NCBI GenBank assembly: GCA_963642455.1
Contig: CAVIGM010000007.1
Location: 1 to 38,902, forward strand
From: Crickella sp963642455
GTDB lineage: Bacteria; Bacillota; Clostridia; Peptostreptococcales; Anaerovoracaceae
Direction: 5' to 3'
DNA: 38,902 bases
In this document: positions 31,262-38,902 of the stretch, one piece after another
Layout: each line of letters begins with the position of its first letter
How positions within the stretch are numbered: the first letter of the stretch is position 1
Notes under the pieces: generated by a model
The model's database searches: none
The model's input: the letters and a program-made list of their open reading frames with translations, nothing else
What the model was told of the DNA's origin: nothing
Program-made: the position numbers and the translations under genes

Positions 31262-32203
31262 TTAGTCCTCCTTAAGTACAAATCTACTATTTATATCGAG
31301 CTTGCGTCCTCTCAGAAAGTCCGCTGTCTTCATTCTGTTCTTGCCCTGCAGTTGTAGCTCCGTAATCTTAAGCTGTCCCTCGGCACAGTTAATTGAGAAA
31401 AAATCTTTCTCCACCGTTGCTACTGTCCCGGGTGCTCCGTTTGTAGCCTCCTGCATGAGAGGCTCTGCTGCGTAGAATTTAAGCTGCTGCCCGTCAAGAT
31501 AGCTGTAGACGGTAGGCCACTCGTAGTAGGCCCTTATCTTTCTTTCGATGACATCTGCAGGCTCGTTGAAATCTGTCATGCCATCGGCCTTAGTAATCAG
31601 CTTCGCATAAGACGATGCTGCATCATCCTGTTTCTCATAAACTGCCGTACCATCTACAATATGTGGCAGCGTATCTACAAGAAGCTTAGCTCCGATGTCT
31701 GCAAGAATTTGTGCAAGCTCAGTTATATTTCTGCCATCTATATCGCAGCTCGCCTTGCTAATCATATCGCCTGTATCGAGGCCTGCCTCCATCTTCATGA
31801 TGGTTACTCCAGTCTTCTCATAGCCTCTTAAGATGGCGGTCTGCATAGGAGATGCGCCTCTAAGGTCAGGCAGTAACGAGCCGTGCACATTGACACAGTC
31901 GTATTTAGGAATATCGAGAACAGACTGTGGCAGAATCTGCCCATAAGCTGCGACTACTATGAAATCCGGCTCTACCTCCTCGATTGCCTTGATTACATCC
32001 GTCTCTTTTCTAAGAGAATAAGGCTGAAGAATTTCGATGCCCTTTGATTCGGCAAGCAGCTTAACAGGCGAAGGTATGATTTTGCCCCTGTTGCCGCGCT
32101 TATCAGGTTGTGTCAGAACAAGCGGAATATCGTAGCCTGCTTCGAGGAGAGCCTCAAGCGATGGAACAGCAAATTCGGGCGTTCCCATATATACAATTCT
32201 CAC
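31262..32203 (-). CDS. fmt: methionyl-tRNA formyltransferase
   Basis: Formylates initiator Met-tRNA with 10-formyl-THF. It shows MRIVYMGTPEFAVPSLEALL, TQPDKRGNRGKIIPSPVK, VVAAYGQILPQSVLDIPKYD, NVHGSLLPDLRGASPMQTAI with the catalytic Asn-His, and EAGLDTGDMI. The C-terminal tRNA-binding domain (about 205-313) is present. It has 313 residues. The start is GTG with GGGAGG seven bases upstream; its first base is the last base of the def stop codon, so translation is coupled to the deformylase that later removes the formyl group. Confidence 0.97.
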   Translation of the reverse strand: MRIVYMGTPEFAVPSLEALLEAGYDIPLVLTQPDKRGNRGKIIPSPVKLLAESKGIEILQPYSLRKETDVIKAIEEVEPDFIVVAAYGQILPQSVLDIPKYDCVNVHGSLLPDLRGASPMQTAILRGYEKTGVTIMKMEAGLDTGDMISKASCDIDGRNITELAQILADIGAKLLVDTLPHIVDGTAVYEKQDDAASSYAKLITKADGMTDFNEPADVIERKIRAYYEWPTVYSYLDGQQLKFYAAEPLMQEATNGAPGTVATVEKDFFSINCAEGQLKITELQLQGKNRMKTADFLRGRKLDINSRFVLKED

Positions 32204-32775
32204 TAATCGTCCGTCCTCCCGTTCGTATCTGCTTCTGCTACTGTTTCTGAAGCATCTTCTGCTGCATCTGCATCTTCGCTCTCTTCTTTGAGCATTTCGA
32301 GATATTCCTCATTTGTCATAACAACATCAGCAATATCCGTATATAAAATTCCATCTAAGTGGTCGTACTCATGGCATATTACAACCGCTCCGAAGCCCTC
32401 GAATTCGTCGAGCTTCTCTTCCCCATCAATGTCCGTATATTTAATTCTTACTTTCTCAGGCCTCTTAACAGAACCCATATACCCTGGAATGCTGAGGCAA
32501 CCCTCATTTGATGCCTGCTCGCCTTCTCTTGCGATAATTTCCGGGTTGAACATAACATATATCTCAGGCTCTTCATCATCTGGGCAAGGCATTGCAACGA
32601 AAAGTCTCTTCATAACTCCGACCTGTGGTGCGGCAAGTCCGACTCCGTCTGCGTCGAGCATGGTGTCTATCATATCCTCTGCAAGCGTTATCATTCTTGG
32701 AGTAATCTCCTTGACCGGCTTGCACTTCTTCTTCAAGATGTCCTCTCCCTGAACTACTATCGTTCTGATTGCCAT
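32203..32775 (-). CDS. def: peptide deformylase
   Basis: Metal-dependent removal of the formyl group from new proteins. All three motifs are present: GVGLAAPQVGV, EGCLSIPG and CHEYDHLDG (HExxH). The catalytic body ends at about residue 158. A 30-residue acidic tail (EESEDADAAEDASE and on) extends the protein to 190 residues, longer than most type 1 deformylases. It overlaps fmt by one base and follows priA by 83 bases. Confidence 0.97.
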   Translation of the reverse strand: MAIRTIVVQGEDILKKKCKPVKEITPRMITLAEDMIDTMLDADGVGLAAPQVGVMKRLFVAMPCPDDEEPEIYVMFNPEIIAREGEQASNEGCLSIPGYMGSVKRPEKVRIKYTDIDGEEKLDEFEGFGAVVICHEYDHLDGILYTDIADVVMTNEEYLEMLKEESEDADAAEDASETVAEADTNGRTDD

Positions 32776-32858
32776 TTTGTTTGCTTCTCCTATTTGCTTA
32801 TTCTTATTAATTTGTTATTTGTCGTCGGCTCGTATTCAATCAATTTCCTATGTCCGAT

Positions 32859-34862
32859 TTAGAAAATCCCATATGGATTCACGTCTATTTCTATATAGCA
32901 AGGCGCGTTTAGCTTAATCATTTCGGCTCTTATCTGCATATACGAATTCATAAAACCTGCACGGCTACCCTGCGGCGCCTTAATAATGAAGCTCACCCTC
33001 GTTCGCCCATCGGTCTTAAGCTGCTCCTCTCTTGGCGGAAGGATATTCACTCCCTTAGGAAGCCCCGCCATTGACAGAAGAGTTTTCCTGTACTTAACAG
33101 CATATTCCATCGGGCAGTCCGATTCTTCCTTCTTTGATACGAAGCTTACCTGAATTATATCAGTAAAAGGTGGATAATTCATGATGTTGCGGTGAAGCAG
33201 TTCGGATTCATAGAAGGCCTCATAGTCACCTTCCGCCGCAAATTTAATTACATCGCTCTCAGGTTCGTAGCTTTGAATTATAACTTTGCTCTGACCAGAG
33301 CTTCTTCCCGCTCTTCCGGAAACCTGAGTTATCAGCTGATAAGTCCTCTCGCTGCTTCTGTAATCCGGGATATTCAAGCTAACATCCGCGTTGATTATGC
33401 CCACAAGACCGACGTTTCGAAAGTCAAGGCCCTTGGCAAGAAGCTGAGTTCCGACAAGTATGTCAGTCTCTCCCTTCTGAAATGCCTCAAGAACGCGTTT
33501 AATTTCGTTCTCAGAGCTTGCCGTATCCAAATCGAATCTTTCTACCTTTGCATCCTCGAAAAGCGAAATAACGGCTTCTTCGACCTTCTCGGTGCCCGAG
33601 CCAACATACTTAATATATTTGCTTCCGCAATTAGGGCAGCTATCTACTAAAGGATATTTCCTTCCGCAATAGTGACAGACAGCAGCATTCTCCTTCTTAT
33701 GATAAGTAAGTGTGATTCCGCAATCGTCACATATAAGCTTATGTCCGCAGTCTGGGCACAGAATCTGCGTCGAGAAACCTCTACGGTTCAAGAAAAGTAT
33801 GACCTGCTCTTTTCTTTGAAGGCATGCTTCTATTTCGCCTGCCAAGGCCGTACTTATAACTCCGAGATTGCCTTTTCTCATCTCCTGCTTCATGTCCACA
33901 AGCTCAATGTCCGGCATGCAGCTTTGGCCTATGCGCTTAGGCATTTCGATTAGCTCATAGATGCCATTCATGGCTCTGTAATACGAAACGACAGATGGTG
34001 TTGCGCTTCCGAGTACAAGCACGGCATCGCTGAGCATGGCTCTTTTGAAGGCTATATCCACGGTCTCGTATTTGGGATTATGGTCTGACTTATATGTGCT
34101 CTCGTGCTCCTCATCAATTACGATGACGCCGATATTCTCAAGTGGTGCAAAAACAGAGGTCCTCGCGCCGACAACGATGCGTGCCTCTCCGCTGCGTATT
34201 CTTTTCCATTCGTGGAGCTTCCTGCTTGTCGTAAGCTTGCTATGTAATGTAGCTACTTGCTCGTCGCCGAAGCGCTCTCTTAGCCGCATTTCCGTCTGTC
34301 CGCTTAATGCGATTTCCGGAAGAAGAACTATTGCCGTGCGTCCAAGCGAAAGAGCCTTGTCAATCGCTCTCATATAGACCTCGGTCTTGCCGCTGTTCGT
34401 TACGCCTTTAATCAGAAAGCTCTTCTGCTTGCCCTTCTCGATAGCCGAGGAAATACGCTCTACGGCTTTCTTCTGATCCTCGGAAAGCTCGGGAACATCC
34501 GAAGACTTTCCCGACGCACGACTTGCTGCTTTCTTAAGATCCTTTTTGCCGCCGACAGCAAACATCTTGATTCCGTCGTAATATTTGATGCCATACCTTT
34601 GTCTCATCCAAAGGGCAGTATCTATCATTTCGGGATTCAGCGAACGCTCGGGGTCATAGGAATCAATGCTCTTGATCTTTGACTCGTCACAGCCTGGCAC
34701 AACGTCTGCCTCCACCACATAGCCGTCAGTCAGCTTATGCTTTTTGCCGAAGGAAACCATGACCTTGCTGCCCTTTCCTACCTCATCAGGTGCAAGATAG
34801 GTATAGGATCTGTCAGTCTCCTGACTTTTATTATCTATGACGACATTTACAAAGTGTGGCAT
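32859..34862 (-). CDS. priA: primosomal protein N' (replication restart helicase PriA)
   Basis: 3'-5' helicase that reloads the replisome at stalled forks. The N-terminal DNA-binding domain (VNVVIDNKSQETDRSYTY) is followed by Walker A GVTNSGKTEVYM, the DEEH box VIVIDEEHESTYKSD, and GSATPSVVSYY. A Zn-binding insert has paired CxxC sites (CPDCGHKLICDDCG, CHYCGRKY, CPNCGSKYI). VGTQLLAKGLDF and QVSGRAGRSS belong to the second RecA lobe. It has 667 residues, somewhat short because the region between the N-terminal domain and the helicase core is compact. Confidence 0.96.
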   Translation of the reverse strand: MPHFVNVVIDNKSQETDRSYTYLAPDEVGKGSKVMVSFGKKHKLTDGYVVEADVVPGCDESKIKSIDSYDPERSLNPEMIDTALWMRQRYGIKYYDGIKMFAVGGKKDLKKAASRASGKSSDVPELSEDQKKAVERISSAIEKGKQKSFLIKGVTNSGKTEVYMRAIDKALSLGRTAIVLLPEIALSGQTEMRLRERFGDEQVATLHSKLTTSRKLHEWKRIRSGEARIVVGARTSVFAPLENIGVIVIDEEHESTYKSDHNPKYETVDIAFKRAMLSDAVLVLGSATPSVVSYYRAMNGIYELIEMPKRIGQSCMPDIELVDMKQEMRKGNLGVISTALAGEIEACLQRKEQVILFLNRRGFSTQILCPDCGHKLICDDCGITLTYHKKENAAVCHYCGRKYPLVDSCPNCGSKYIKYVGSGTEKVEEAVISLFEDAKVERFDLDTASSENEIKRVLEAFQKGETDILVGTQLLAKGLDFRNVGLVGIINADVSLNIPDYRSSERTYQLITQVSGRAGRSSGQSKVIIQSYEPESDVIKFAAEGDYEAFYESELLHRNIMNYPPFTDIIQVSFVSKKEESDCPMEYAVKYRKTLLSMAGLPKGVNILPPREEQLKTDGRTRVSFIIKAPQGSRAGFMNSYMQIRAEMIKLNAPCYIEIDVNPYGIF

Positions 34863-34913
34863 TGATACCTCGTTGTCTTTCTTATAACAGGGATAAGTTT
34901 ATTCTCTCTTACA

Positions 34914-34952
34914 AACTTATACTCTTACTAACTTACACTCTTGCTAACTTAC
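34914..34952. repeat. 16-bp tandem repeat, 2.4 copies, at the 3' end of asnA
   Basis: AACTTATACTCTTACT (34914-34929), AACTTACACTCTTGCT (34930-34945) and AACTTAC (34946-34952) stand head to tail; the last partial copy overlaps the asnA stop codon. An 8-bp inverted repeat (ATAAGTTT...AAACTTAT, 34893-34920) is beside it. No terminator is formed. Confidence 0.6.
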
Positions 34953-35959
34953 AAGAGAAAAATGTTATTCTCTGCGCATTCTTTGTACATTTCCTCTGGC
35001 CATACAGATACCTGAACCTCACCTATATGAGCCTTCTTGAGGAAGAACATGCACAGTCTGCTCTGTCCGATTCCTCCGCCGATTGTGAGAGGAAGCACAT
35101 TGTTAATTACATCCTGATGGAATGGCAGCTCGGCTCTATCCATCTTTCCGTCTATCTCAAGCTGTCTTAGCATGCTCTCTGAGTCAACTCTTATACCCAT
35201 TGAAGATAACTCGAACGCATCCATAAGAACTTCGTTCCATACAATAATATCTCCGTTGAGCTCCCAATCATCATAGTCTGGGGCTCTGCCGTCATGTGGC
35301 TTTCCGGATCTTAGAGCACCGCCGATTCTCTTAATGAAAATCGCTCCGTATCTTCTTGCGGCTTCCTTTTCTCTTTCCTTGGACGTGAGGTCTGGGAATT
35401 CGTCCTCAAGCTCCTGCGAATCGATGAAAGTTATGTTCTCAGGAAGAGAGATATTGAGCTCAGGATATTGCTGGTTCATATAATCTCCGAGATTCTTCAT
35501 TGCCTGATAAATCGTTCTGACAACGCTCTCGAGATATTCCTCGTTGCGCTGGTCCGCAGTTATAACCTTCTCCCAGTCCCACTGGTCAACATAAATCGAG
35601 TGAATATTGTCGAGCTCCTCGTCTCTTCTTATCGCGTTCATGTCGGTATAAAGGCCAACACCTGGCTTAATCTTGTATCTTCCGAGCGCATTTCTTTTCC
35701 ATTTAGCAAGCGACTGCACTACCTCAACTGGTCTTTCGTCGACATCCTTAATTGTGAAACTAACTCTTCTTTCGTATCCGTTCAGGTTGTCGTTCAGTCC
35801 CGTCTCAGGAAAAACAAAAAGTGGTGCGCTTACTCTTCCGACTCTAAGTCCGTGAGCAAGCTCCTTCTGGAAGTAGTCCTTAATCTTCTTGATTGCCCTC
35901 TGTGTCTCAGTAGGTCCAAGTATTGGTTCGTAGTTCTCCGGAATAATCAGTTTGCTCAT
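34949..35959 (-). CDS. asnA: aspartate--ammonia ligase
   Basis: Makes asparagine from aspartate and free ammonia with ATP. The fold is related to class II aminoacyl-tRNA synthetases. The family signature is complete: LIIPENYEPILGPTETQRAI, RVSAPLFVFPETGLNDNLNG, RRVSFTIKD, VEVVQSLAKWKR, GLYTDMNAIRRDE, HSIYVDQWDWEKVI, FIKRIGGALRSGKPHDGRAPDYDDW and the C-terminal GGGIGQSRLCMFFL. It has 336 residues. AGGAGG precedes the ATG, 12 bases after queH. The ammonia-using form suggests an environment where ammonia is plentiful. Confidence 0.97.
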   Translation of the reverse strand: MSKLIIPENYEPILGPTETQRAIKKIKDYFQKELAHGLRVGRVSAPLFVFPETGLNDNLNGYERRVSFTIKDVDERPVEVVQSLAKWKRNALGRYKIKPGVGLYTDMNAIRRDEELDNIHSIYVDQWDWEKVITADQRNEEYLESVVRTIYQAMKNLGDYMNQQYPELNISLPENITFIDSQELEDEFPDLTSKEREKEAARRYGAIFIKRIGGALRSGKPHDGRAPDYDDWELNGDIIVWNEVLMDAFELSSMGIRVDSESMLRQLEIDGKMDRAELPFHQDVINNVLPLTIGGGIGQSRLCMFFLKKAHIGEVQVSVWPEEMYKECAENNIFLL

Positions 35960-35971
35960 TGTATGTTCCTC

Positions 35972-36628
35972 CTATTTATCTATTTTCTCTGCATTGTGGT
36001 ATCTTGAATACTCGCAACCGCAGAAGTTCTGTCTATATAGTCCGTACTTCTTAGATAGTTCCACACTTCTGCCGAAGCCGTTCTTCTTCTTGAAGTCGAC
36101 ATCCAAATAATTAACGCCCGTCTCATCCTCAAGCATCAAGCCGAGCTTCTTTATCTCCTCGTAATTCTTGTGCGGACTTACCGACATCGTGGTCGTAAAA
36201 TAATCCATGCACAGCTTCTTGGCCATTACCGCAGTATCTGCAAGCCTCATGGTGAAGCACATGTCGCATCTTGCCCCACCCTCCGGCGCATCCTCTAATC
36301 CTTTTGCCATATAAATGAACTTCTCGGGATCATAGCGACCTTCAAGGTAATCAACGAAAATTCCTCTGTTCTTATTCTCCTCGTTGAAGGCCTTGATGAA
36401 GCGAAGCAAGCCGTCTCTTCTGAGAAGATACTCTTCTCTGTCCATAATATTTGGATTATAATAATACAAGGTTATCGAATATTCGTCGGCAAGCCTCTCA
36501 ACGCACGATGTTGAGCAAGGCCCGCAGCATGCATGAAGAAGAAGCTTGGGCTTAGTCGGATTAAGAGTAAGGCCCGAAAACTCCGCTTCATCTTTGATGA
36601 AATTGCTTTGAAAATCCATTCTGAACAA
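35972..36628 (-). CDS. queH: epoxyqueuosine reductase QueH
   Basis: Reduces epoxyqueuosine in tRNA to queuosine, the last step of the pathway; it is unrelated to the cobalamin enzyme QueG. The DUF208 signature is present: LLLHACCGPCST (adjacent C34-C35, C38), EGGARCDMCFTMRL, TTMSVSPHKNYE, FKKKNGFGRSVELSKKYGLYRQNFCGCEYS. These Cys sets bind the metal cluster and form the redox pair. The start is TTG (36628) because AAAGGAGG is eight bases away from it but 17 from the next ATG (36619). It has 218 residues. It leads the queH-asnA-priA block. Confidence 0.93.
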   Translation of the reverse strand: MFRMDFQSNFIKDEAEFSGLTLNPTKPKLLLHACCGPCSTSCVERLADEYSITLYYYNPNIMDREEYLLRRDGLLRFIKAFNEENKNRGIFVDYLEGRYDPEKFIYMAKGLEDAPEGGARCDMCFTMRLADTAVMAKKLCMDYFTTTMSVSPHKNYEEIKKLGLMLEDETGVNYLDVDFKKKNGFGRSVELSKKYGLYRQNFCGCEYSRYHNAEKIDK

Positions 36629-36657
36629 GGCGAATACCTCCTTTGAATAACCATCAA

Positions 36658-36666
36658 ATTATATCA
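36658..36666 (-). promoter_or_regulatory. extended -10 promoter of queH and the genes after it
   Basis: TGATATAAT (36666-36658) is a perfect extended -10, with only a weak TTTTAT at the -35 position. The transcript would start near 36651, about 23 bases before the queH start, in the 59-base gap shared with the divergent radical SAM gene. Confidence 0.6.
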
Positions 36667-36687
36667 TAAAGGATAAATATATAAAAC

Positions 36688-37578
36688 ATGCGAGGCGGAG
36701 AAAAATTCAACTCAATAGGCGACTACCTCAAGGAAGAGTTCGGCAAGAAGACCGTCAAACTCTCAATCGAGGCCGGTTTTACCTGCCCTAACAGAGACGG
36801 CACCAAAGGCTACGGGGGCTGCGCATTCTGTTCTGCGGCGGGCTCGGGCGAGCTTGCCTCCTCTATCAACGAACAGATTGATTTGCTTAGCAGCAAATGG
36901 CCTGATGCCGAATATATAGCATATTTCCAAAGCCACACCAACACCTATGCCCCTGTCGAAATTCTGCGAGAGAAATTCTATGCCGCGCTTAGCGACCCTC
37001 GCATCAAGGGAATCGCAATAGCGACAAGGCCTGACTGCCTCGGTGATGATGTGCTCGAACTTCTTGACGAGATCAATAAAGAATTTTTCCTGTGGATTGA
37101 GCTTGGCCTTCAGACAATTCATCCCGCTACATCCAAGCTTCTTAATATTGGATACGACCTTGGCTGCTACGATAAGGCCGCATCCGAGCTTCGCAAGAGG
37201 AATATCAAATTCGTTACTCACCTGATACTCGGTCTTCCGGGCGAGACCAAAGAAGATATGGCAGAGTCTGTTAAATATGTCTGTGACAGCGGAATTTGGG
37301 GAATCAAGCTCCACCTTCTCAATATTATAAAAGGCTCCCGCCTTTATGAAATGATGCCAGATTACGTTCCTTTCGAAAGCATAGATGAATATACGGACCT
37401 TGTTGTCAGCCTTCTCGAGATCATTCCGGAGGAAATCACAATTCACAGGCTTACCGGCGATGTCCCAAGGAGCCTTCTTGTTGCGCCCGAATGGAGCTAT
37501 CGCAAAAGAACCATTCTCAACGAAATCAACCGCAAATTAAAAGAGAGCAACACCCGTCAAGGTGCTGCCCTCAAATAG
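36688..37578 (+). CDS. TIGR01212-type radical SAM protein
   Basis: Member of the YhcC/TIGR01212 radical SAM family, whose reaction is not established. The cluster Cys are in the family-specific spacing FTCPNRDGTKGYGGCAFCS (C33, C45, C48), not the common CxxxCxxC. Other blocks are YFQSHTNTYAPVEILREKF, IAIATRPDCL, WIELGLQTIHPATSKLLNIGYD and THLILGLPGETKEDM. It has 296 residues. The SD is poor: AAAGGA lies 14 bases before the ATG. It stands alone on the plus strand, divergent from queH and convergent with pduL. The family is sure, the function unknown. Confidence 0.9.
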   Translation: MRGGEKFNSIGDYLKEEFGKKTVKLSIEAGFTCPNRDGTKGYGGCAFCSAAGSGELASSINEQIDLLSSKWPDAEYIAYFQSHTNTYAPVEILREKFYAALSDPRIKGIAIATRPDCLGDDVLELLDEINKEFFLWIELGLQTIHPATSKLLNIGYDLGCYDKAASELRKRNIKFVTHLILGLPGETKEDMAESVKYVCDSGIWGIKLHLLNIIKGSRLYEMMPDYVPFESIDEYTDLVVSLLEIIPEEITIHRLTGDVPRSLLVAPEWSYRKRTILNEINRKLKESNTRQGAALK

Positions 37579-37630
37579 CTTCTTTTGAAAACTTCGTAAT
37601 TTCAAATTATCTTCTTGAAACAATTCGTAA

Positions 37631-37740
37631 TTCCCGAACTTTTCTCGAATTTCCCGAACTTTTCTCGAATTTCTCGAACTATTCTCGAAATTCCCGAACT
37701 TTTCTCGAAATCCCCGAACTTTTCTCGAATTCCCGAACTA
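37631..37740. repeat. 20-bp tandem repeat array between convergent genes
   Basis: Five full units of exactly 20 bp (TTCCCGAACTTTTCTCGAAT and variants, starting at 37631, 37651, 37671, 37691 and 37711) are followed by a half unit whose end overlaps the pduL stop codon. Weaker relatives of the unit are visible from about 37583. Units contain TTCCCGAA and TTCTCGAA in alternation. There are no spacers. The array fills the convergent gap between the radical SAM gene and pduL, and lacks stop codons in several frames, which produces spurious frames. Confidence 0.92.
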
Positions 37741-38304
37741 TTTAACGATGATCTCGCCTTCAACTGTTCCTGGAAGTCCAGCTGCATTGCACTCATCTGT
37801 ATCGATGTGCATAAGAGGTGTGCAATTGTTGATTCTGATAACTACATCGTCAAAGATGAGTGAACGATCATCTGATGTCAGCTTAACCTGAACGATATCA
37901 TTCTTCTTAACGCCAATCTCATTAGCATATTCTTCGCCGATATGGATATGTCTCTTAGCAACGATAGCGCCCTCAGCTGCCTCGTACTCACCAGCATCTC
38001 CTACAACCTTAATTGGAGCACTGCCTGCTGTATCTCCAGAAATTCTGATTGGAGCATCAACACCAAGCTTACGAGCATCTGTCTTAGCAAGCTCTACCTG
38101 GAAAGGTCTGTAAGGTCCAAGAATAGCAACTCTCTCAAATGTTCCCTTAGGTCCAACGAGAGTAACTCTTCTCTCATCTACAAAACCGCCACCGCCTGAA
38201 AGCTCCTTCTTTGCCTTCATCTCAGCGTCTGCGCCGAAAAGCTGCTTATAAACGTCCTCTGGAAGATGCACGTGGCGTGCGGATGTCTCAACACTACATT
38301 TCAT
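37738..38304 (-). CDS. pduL: phosphate propanoyltransferase, PduL type
   Basis: Moves the acyl group between CoA and phosphate (propionyl-CoA or acetyl-CoA), an alternative to Pta. Zinc His motifs are visible: SARHVHLPEDV near the N-terminus and AKRHIHIGEEYA in the middle. The core blocks ILGPYRPFQVELAKTDARKLG, APIRISGDTAGSAPI and the C-terminal LMHIDTDECNAAGLPG match the family. It has 188 residues. No encapsulation peptide or microcompartment gene is seen, so a housekeeping role in acetate or propionate formation is likelier than a microcompartment. AAGGAGAG precedes the ATG. It has its own strong promoter and appears monocistronic. Confidence 0.95.
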   Translation of the reverse strand: MKCSVETSARHVHLPEDVYKQLFGADAEMKAKKELSGGGGFVDERRVTLVGPKGTFERVAILGPYRPFQVELAKTDARKLGVDAPIRISGDTAGSAPIKVVGDAGEYEAAEGAIVAKRHIHIGEEYANEIGVKKNDIVQVKLTSDDRSLIFDDVVIRINNCTPLMHIDTDECNAAGLPGTVEGEIIVK

Positions 38305-38374
38305 TTTCGTCTCTCCTTTTCATACTTTGAATCCTTCATAGATTACTATATTTGTCTCTTCATCTACATCCTTA

Positions 38375-38403
38375 CTTATAACACTATTTGCTATTTTTTT
38401 CAA
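38375..38403 (-). promoter_or_regulatory. promoter of pduL
   Basis: TTGAAA (38403-38398), a 17-base spacer and TATAAG (38380-38375) with a TG one base upstream form the best sigma-A-type promoter in the window. The leader would be about 65 bases. The rest of the 302-base stretch 38305-38606 is A/T-rich and holds only the CTAAG repeat described separately. Confidence 0.72.
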
Positions 38404-38512
38404 TACGAATACGGCTTGCATCATTATTTCTTCAACATACAAATTTTCGTTACTGCCGAAGCCGATGCTACGTTAAAGCGAGATAAATGTTTTATTCTAA
38501 AGCAATATCTTG

Positions 38513-38596
38513 CAACTAAGCTAAGCTGATAACTAAGCTAAGCTAATAACTAAACTAAACTAAGCTAATCTAAGCTAATAACTAAGCTAAGCTAAT
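38513..38596. repeat. CTAAG-based tandem repeat, about 17-bp unit
   Basis: The unit TAACTAAGCTAAGCTAA recurs about five times with small changes (GCT to ACT in one copy, a shortened copy near 38563). Each unit is itself built from the 5-mer CTAAG. It ends about 10 bases before the stop codon of the glycosyltransferase remnant. Simple-sequence expansion is the simplest reading. Confidence 0.8.
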
Positions 38597-38606
38597 TATG
38601 TATGCA

Positions 38607-38902
38607 TTATGTGATATTGCTCCCGGCAATCCCTTCAAGAAAGGTTCTCGCCTCGTTCGCTCCGCCGCAGGAATGGAAGCTCTCGGATATACGCACGGCA
38701 TTTTCCTTGTATGTTGCGTCATTCAGCACGGTTTCCAGCGCATGAAGAACATCCTCTTTCGATGTGGATCTCAGCCGGACGCCTGCGCCGAGTGACGAAG
38801 AGGAAGCCAATCGCTAAGCACAGGCGTCGCCAAAGATACATCAAGCGACAATCGTCGCGCCCAGCGTCAAGGGCAAGCACGAACGTCAGCAAAGGCCCTT
38901 CA
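38607..38902 (-). pseudogene. remnant of an MGT/UGT-family glycosyltransferase, C-terminal end
   Basis: The last 60 codons read LGAGVRLRSTSKEDVLHAL, then VLNDATYKENAVRISESF and SCGGANEARTFLEGI. This is the C-terminal pattern of macrolide-type GT1 glycosyltransferases. Continuing upstream in the same frame gives a weak FGDACA...RLASS match to the sugar-binding region, but interrupted by TAG (38816-38814) and by TGA codons further up to the window edge. The piece is therefore probably a decayed gene, unless the sequence here has errors. The base composition is richer in G and C than that of the neighbouring genes. What lies beyond the window is unknown. The family call is fair; the pseudogene call is moderate. 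Confidence 0.5.

Noticed and set aside
36763..37446. 227-codon antisense frame opposite the radical SAM gene
   Set aside because: The sense protein has complete family motifs over the same stretch; the antisense frame has no SD or recognisable domain.
37631..37740. CRISPR array
   Set aside because: Units are directly adjacent with no spacers, only 20 bp long, and no cas gene is present.
37491..37863. Open frames through the 20-bp repeat array on both strands
   Set aside because: The repeat unit has few stop codons and a period not divisible by three, so frames stay open by chance; there is no SD and no protein-like composition.
38266..38529. Plus-strand 87-codon frame across the pduL start and promoter
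   Set aside because: It is antisense to the pduL start, low-complexity aromatic-rich, and covers a strong opposite-strand promoter.

Overview
This window reads as ordinary chromosomal DNA of a low-GC Gram-positive bacterium, most likely a member of the Clostridia (Lachnospiraceae or a close relative). The evidence is strong GGAGG-type ribosome binding sites, frequent TTG and GTG starts, a prkC/prpC/rsgA/rpe cluster, a fused PurL, a stand-alone PurO-type IMP cyclohydrolase beside a single-domain AICAR transformylase, and a ZTP riboswitch. The taxonomic placement is inference. I saw no rRNA, tRNA, CRISPR array, prophage or insertion sequence.

Layout. Positions 2-127 (+) hold the tail of an HxlR-type regulator, closed by a two-way terminator. 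From 5894 down to 202 on the minus strand lies a recombination and tRNA/rRNA modification operon: ruvC-ruvA-ruvB-queA-tgt and an RlmD-like 23S rRNA methyltransferase. From 19371 down to 5920 on the minus strand is the main system of the window, a ten-gene purine operon: promoter, ZTP riboswitch with terminator, purE-purC-purF-purM-purN-purO-purH(AICAR transformylase)-purD-purL-fhs, and a terminator. A divergent operon, argR-recN (+, 19502-21612), shares its upstream region and has candidate ArgR operator palindromes. It converges on comEC-holA (minus).

From 36666 down to about 21624 on the minus strand runs a long housekeeping block: queH-asnA-priA-def-fmt-yugP-rsmB-prpC-prkC-rsgA-rpe. It is followed, after 204 bases holding a possible leader peptide and a hairpin over its ribosome binding site, by comEC-holA. 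A plus-strand TIGR01212-type radical SAM gene faces pduL, and between them sits a 20-bp tandem repeat array. The last 600 bases carry the pduL promoter, a CTAAG-rich repeat and a decayed glycosyltransferase 3' end.

How the parts fit. The purine operon encodes the steps from PRPP towards IMP, and its last gene, fhs, makes the 10-formyl-THF that PurN and AICAR transformylase consume. The riboswitch at the front senses ZMP/ZTP, which builds up when 10-formyl-THF is short, so the operon looks like a closed feedback loop. Two parts are unusual: PurF has lost every recognisable glutaminase catalytic residue, and PurH is split, with its cyclohydrolase half replaced by a PurO-type enzyme. Three queuosine genes (queA, tgt, queH) occur in two separate operons.
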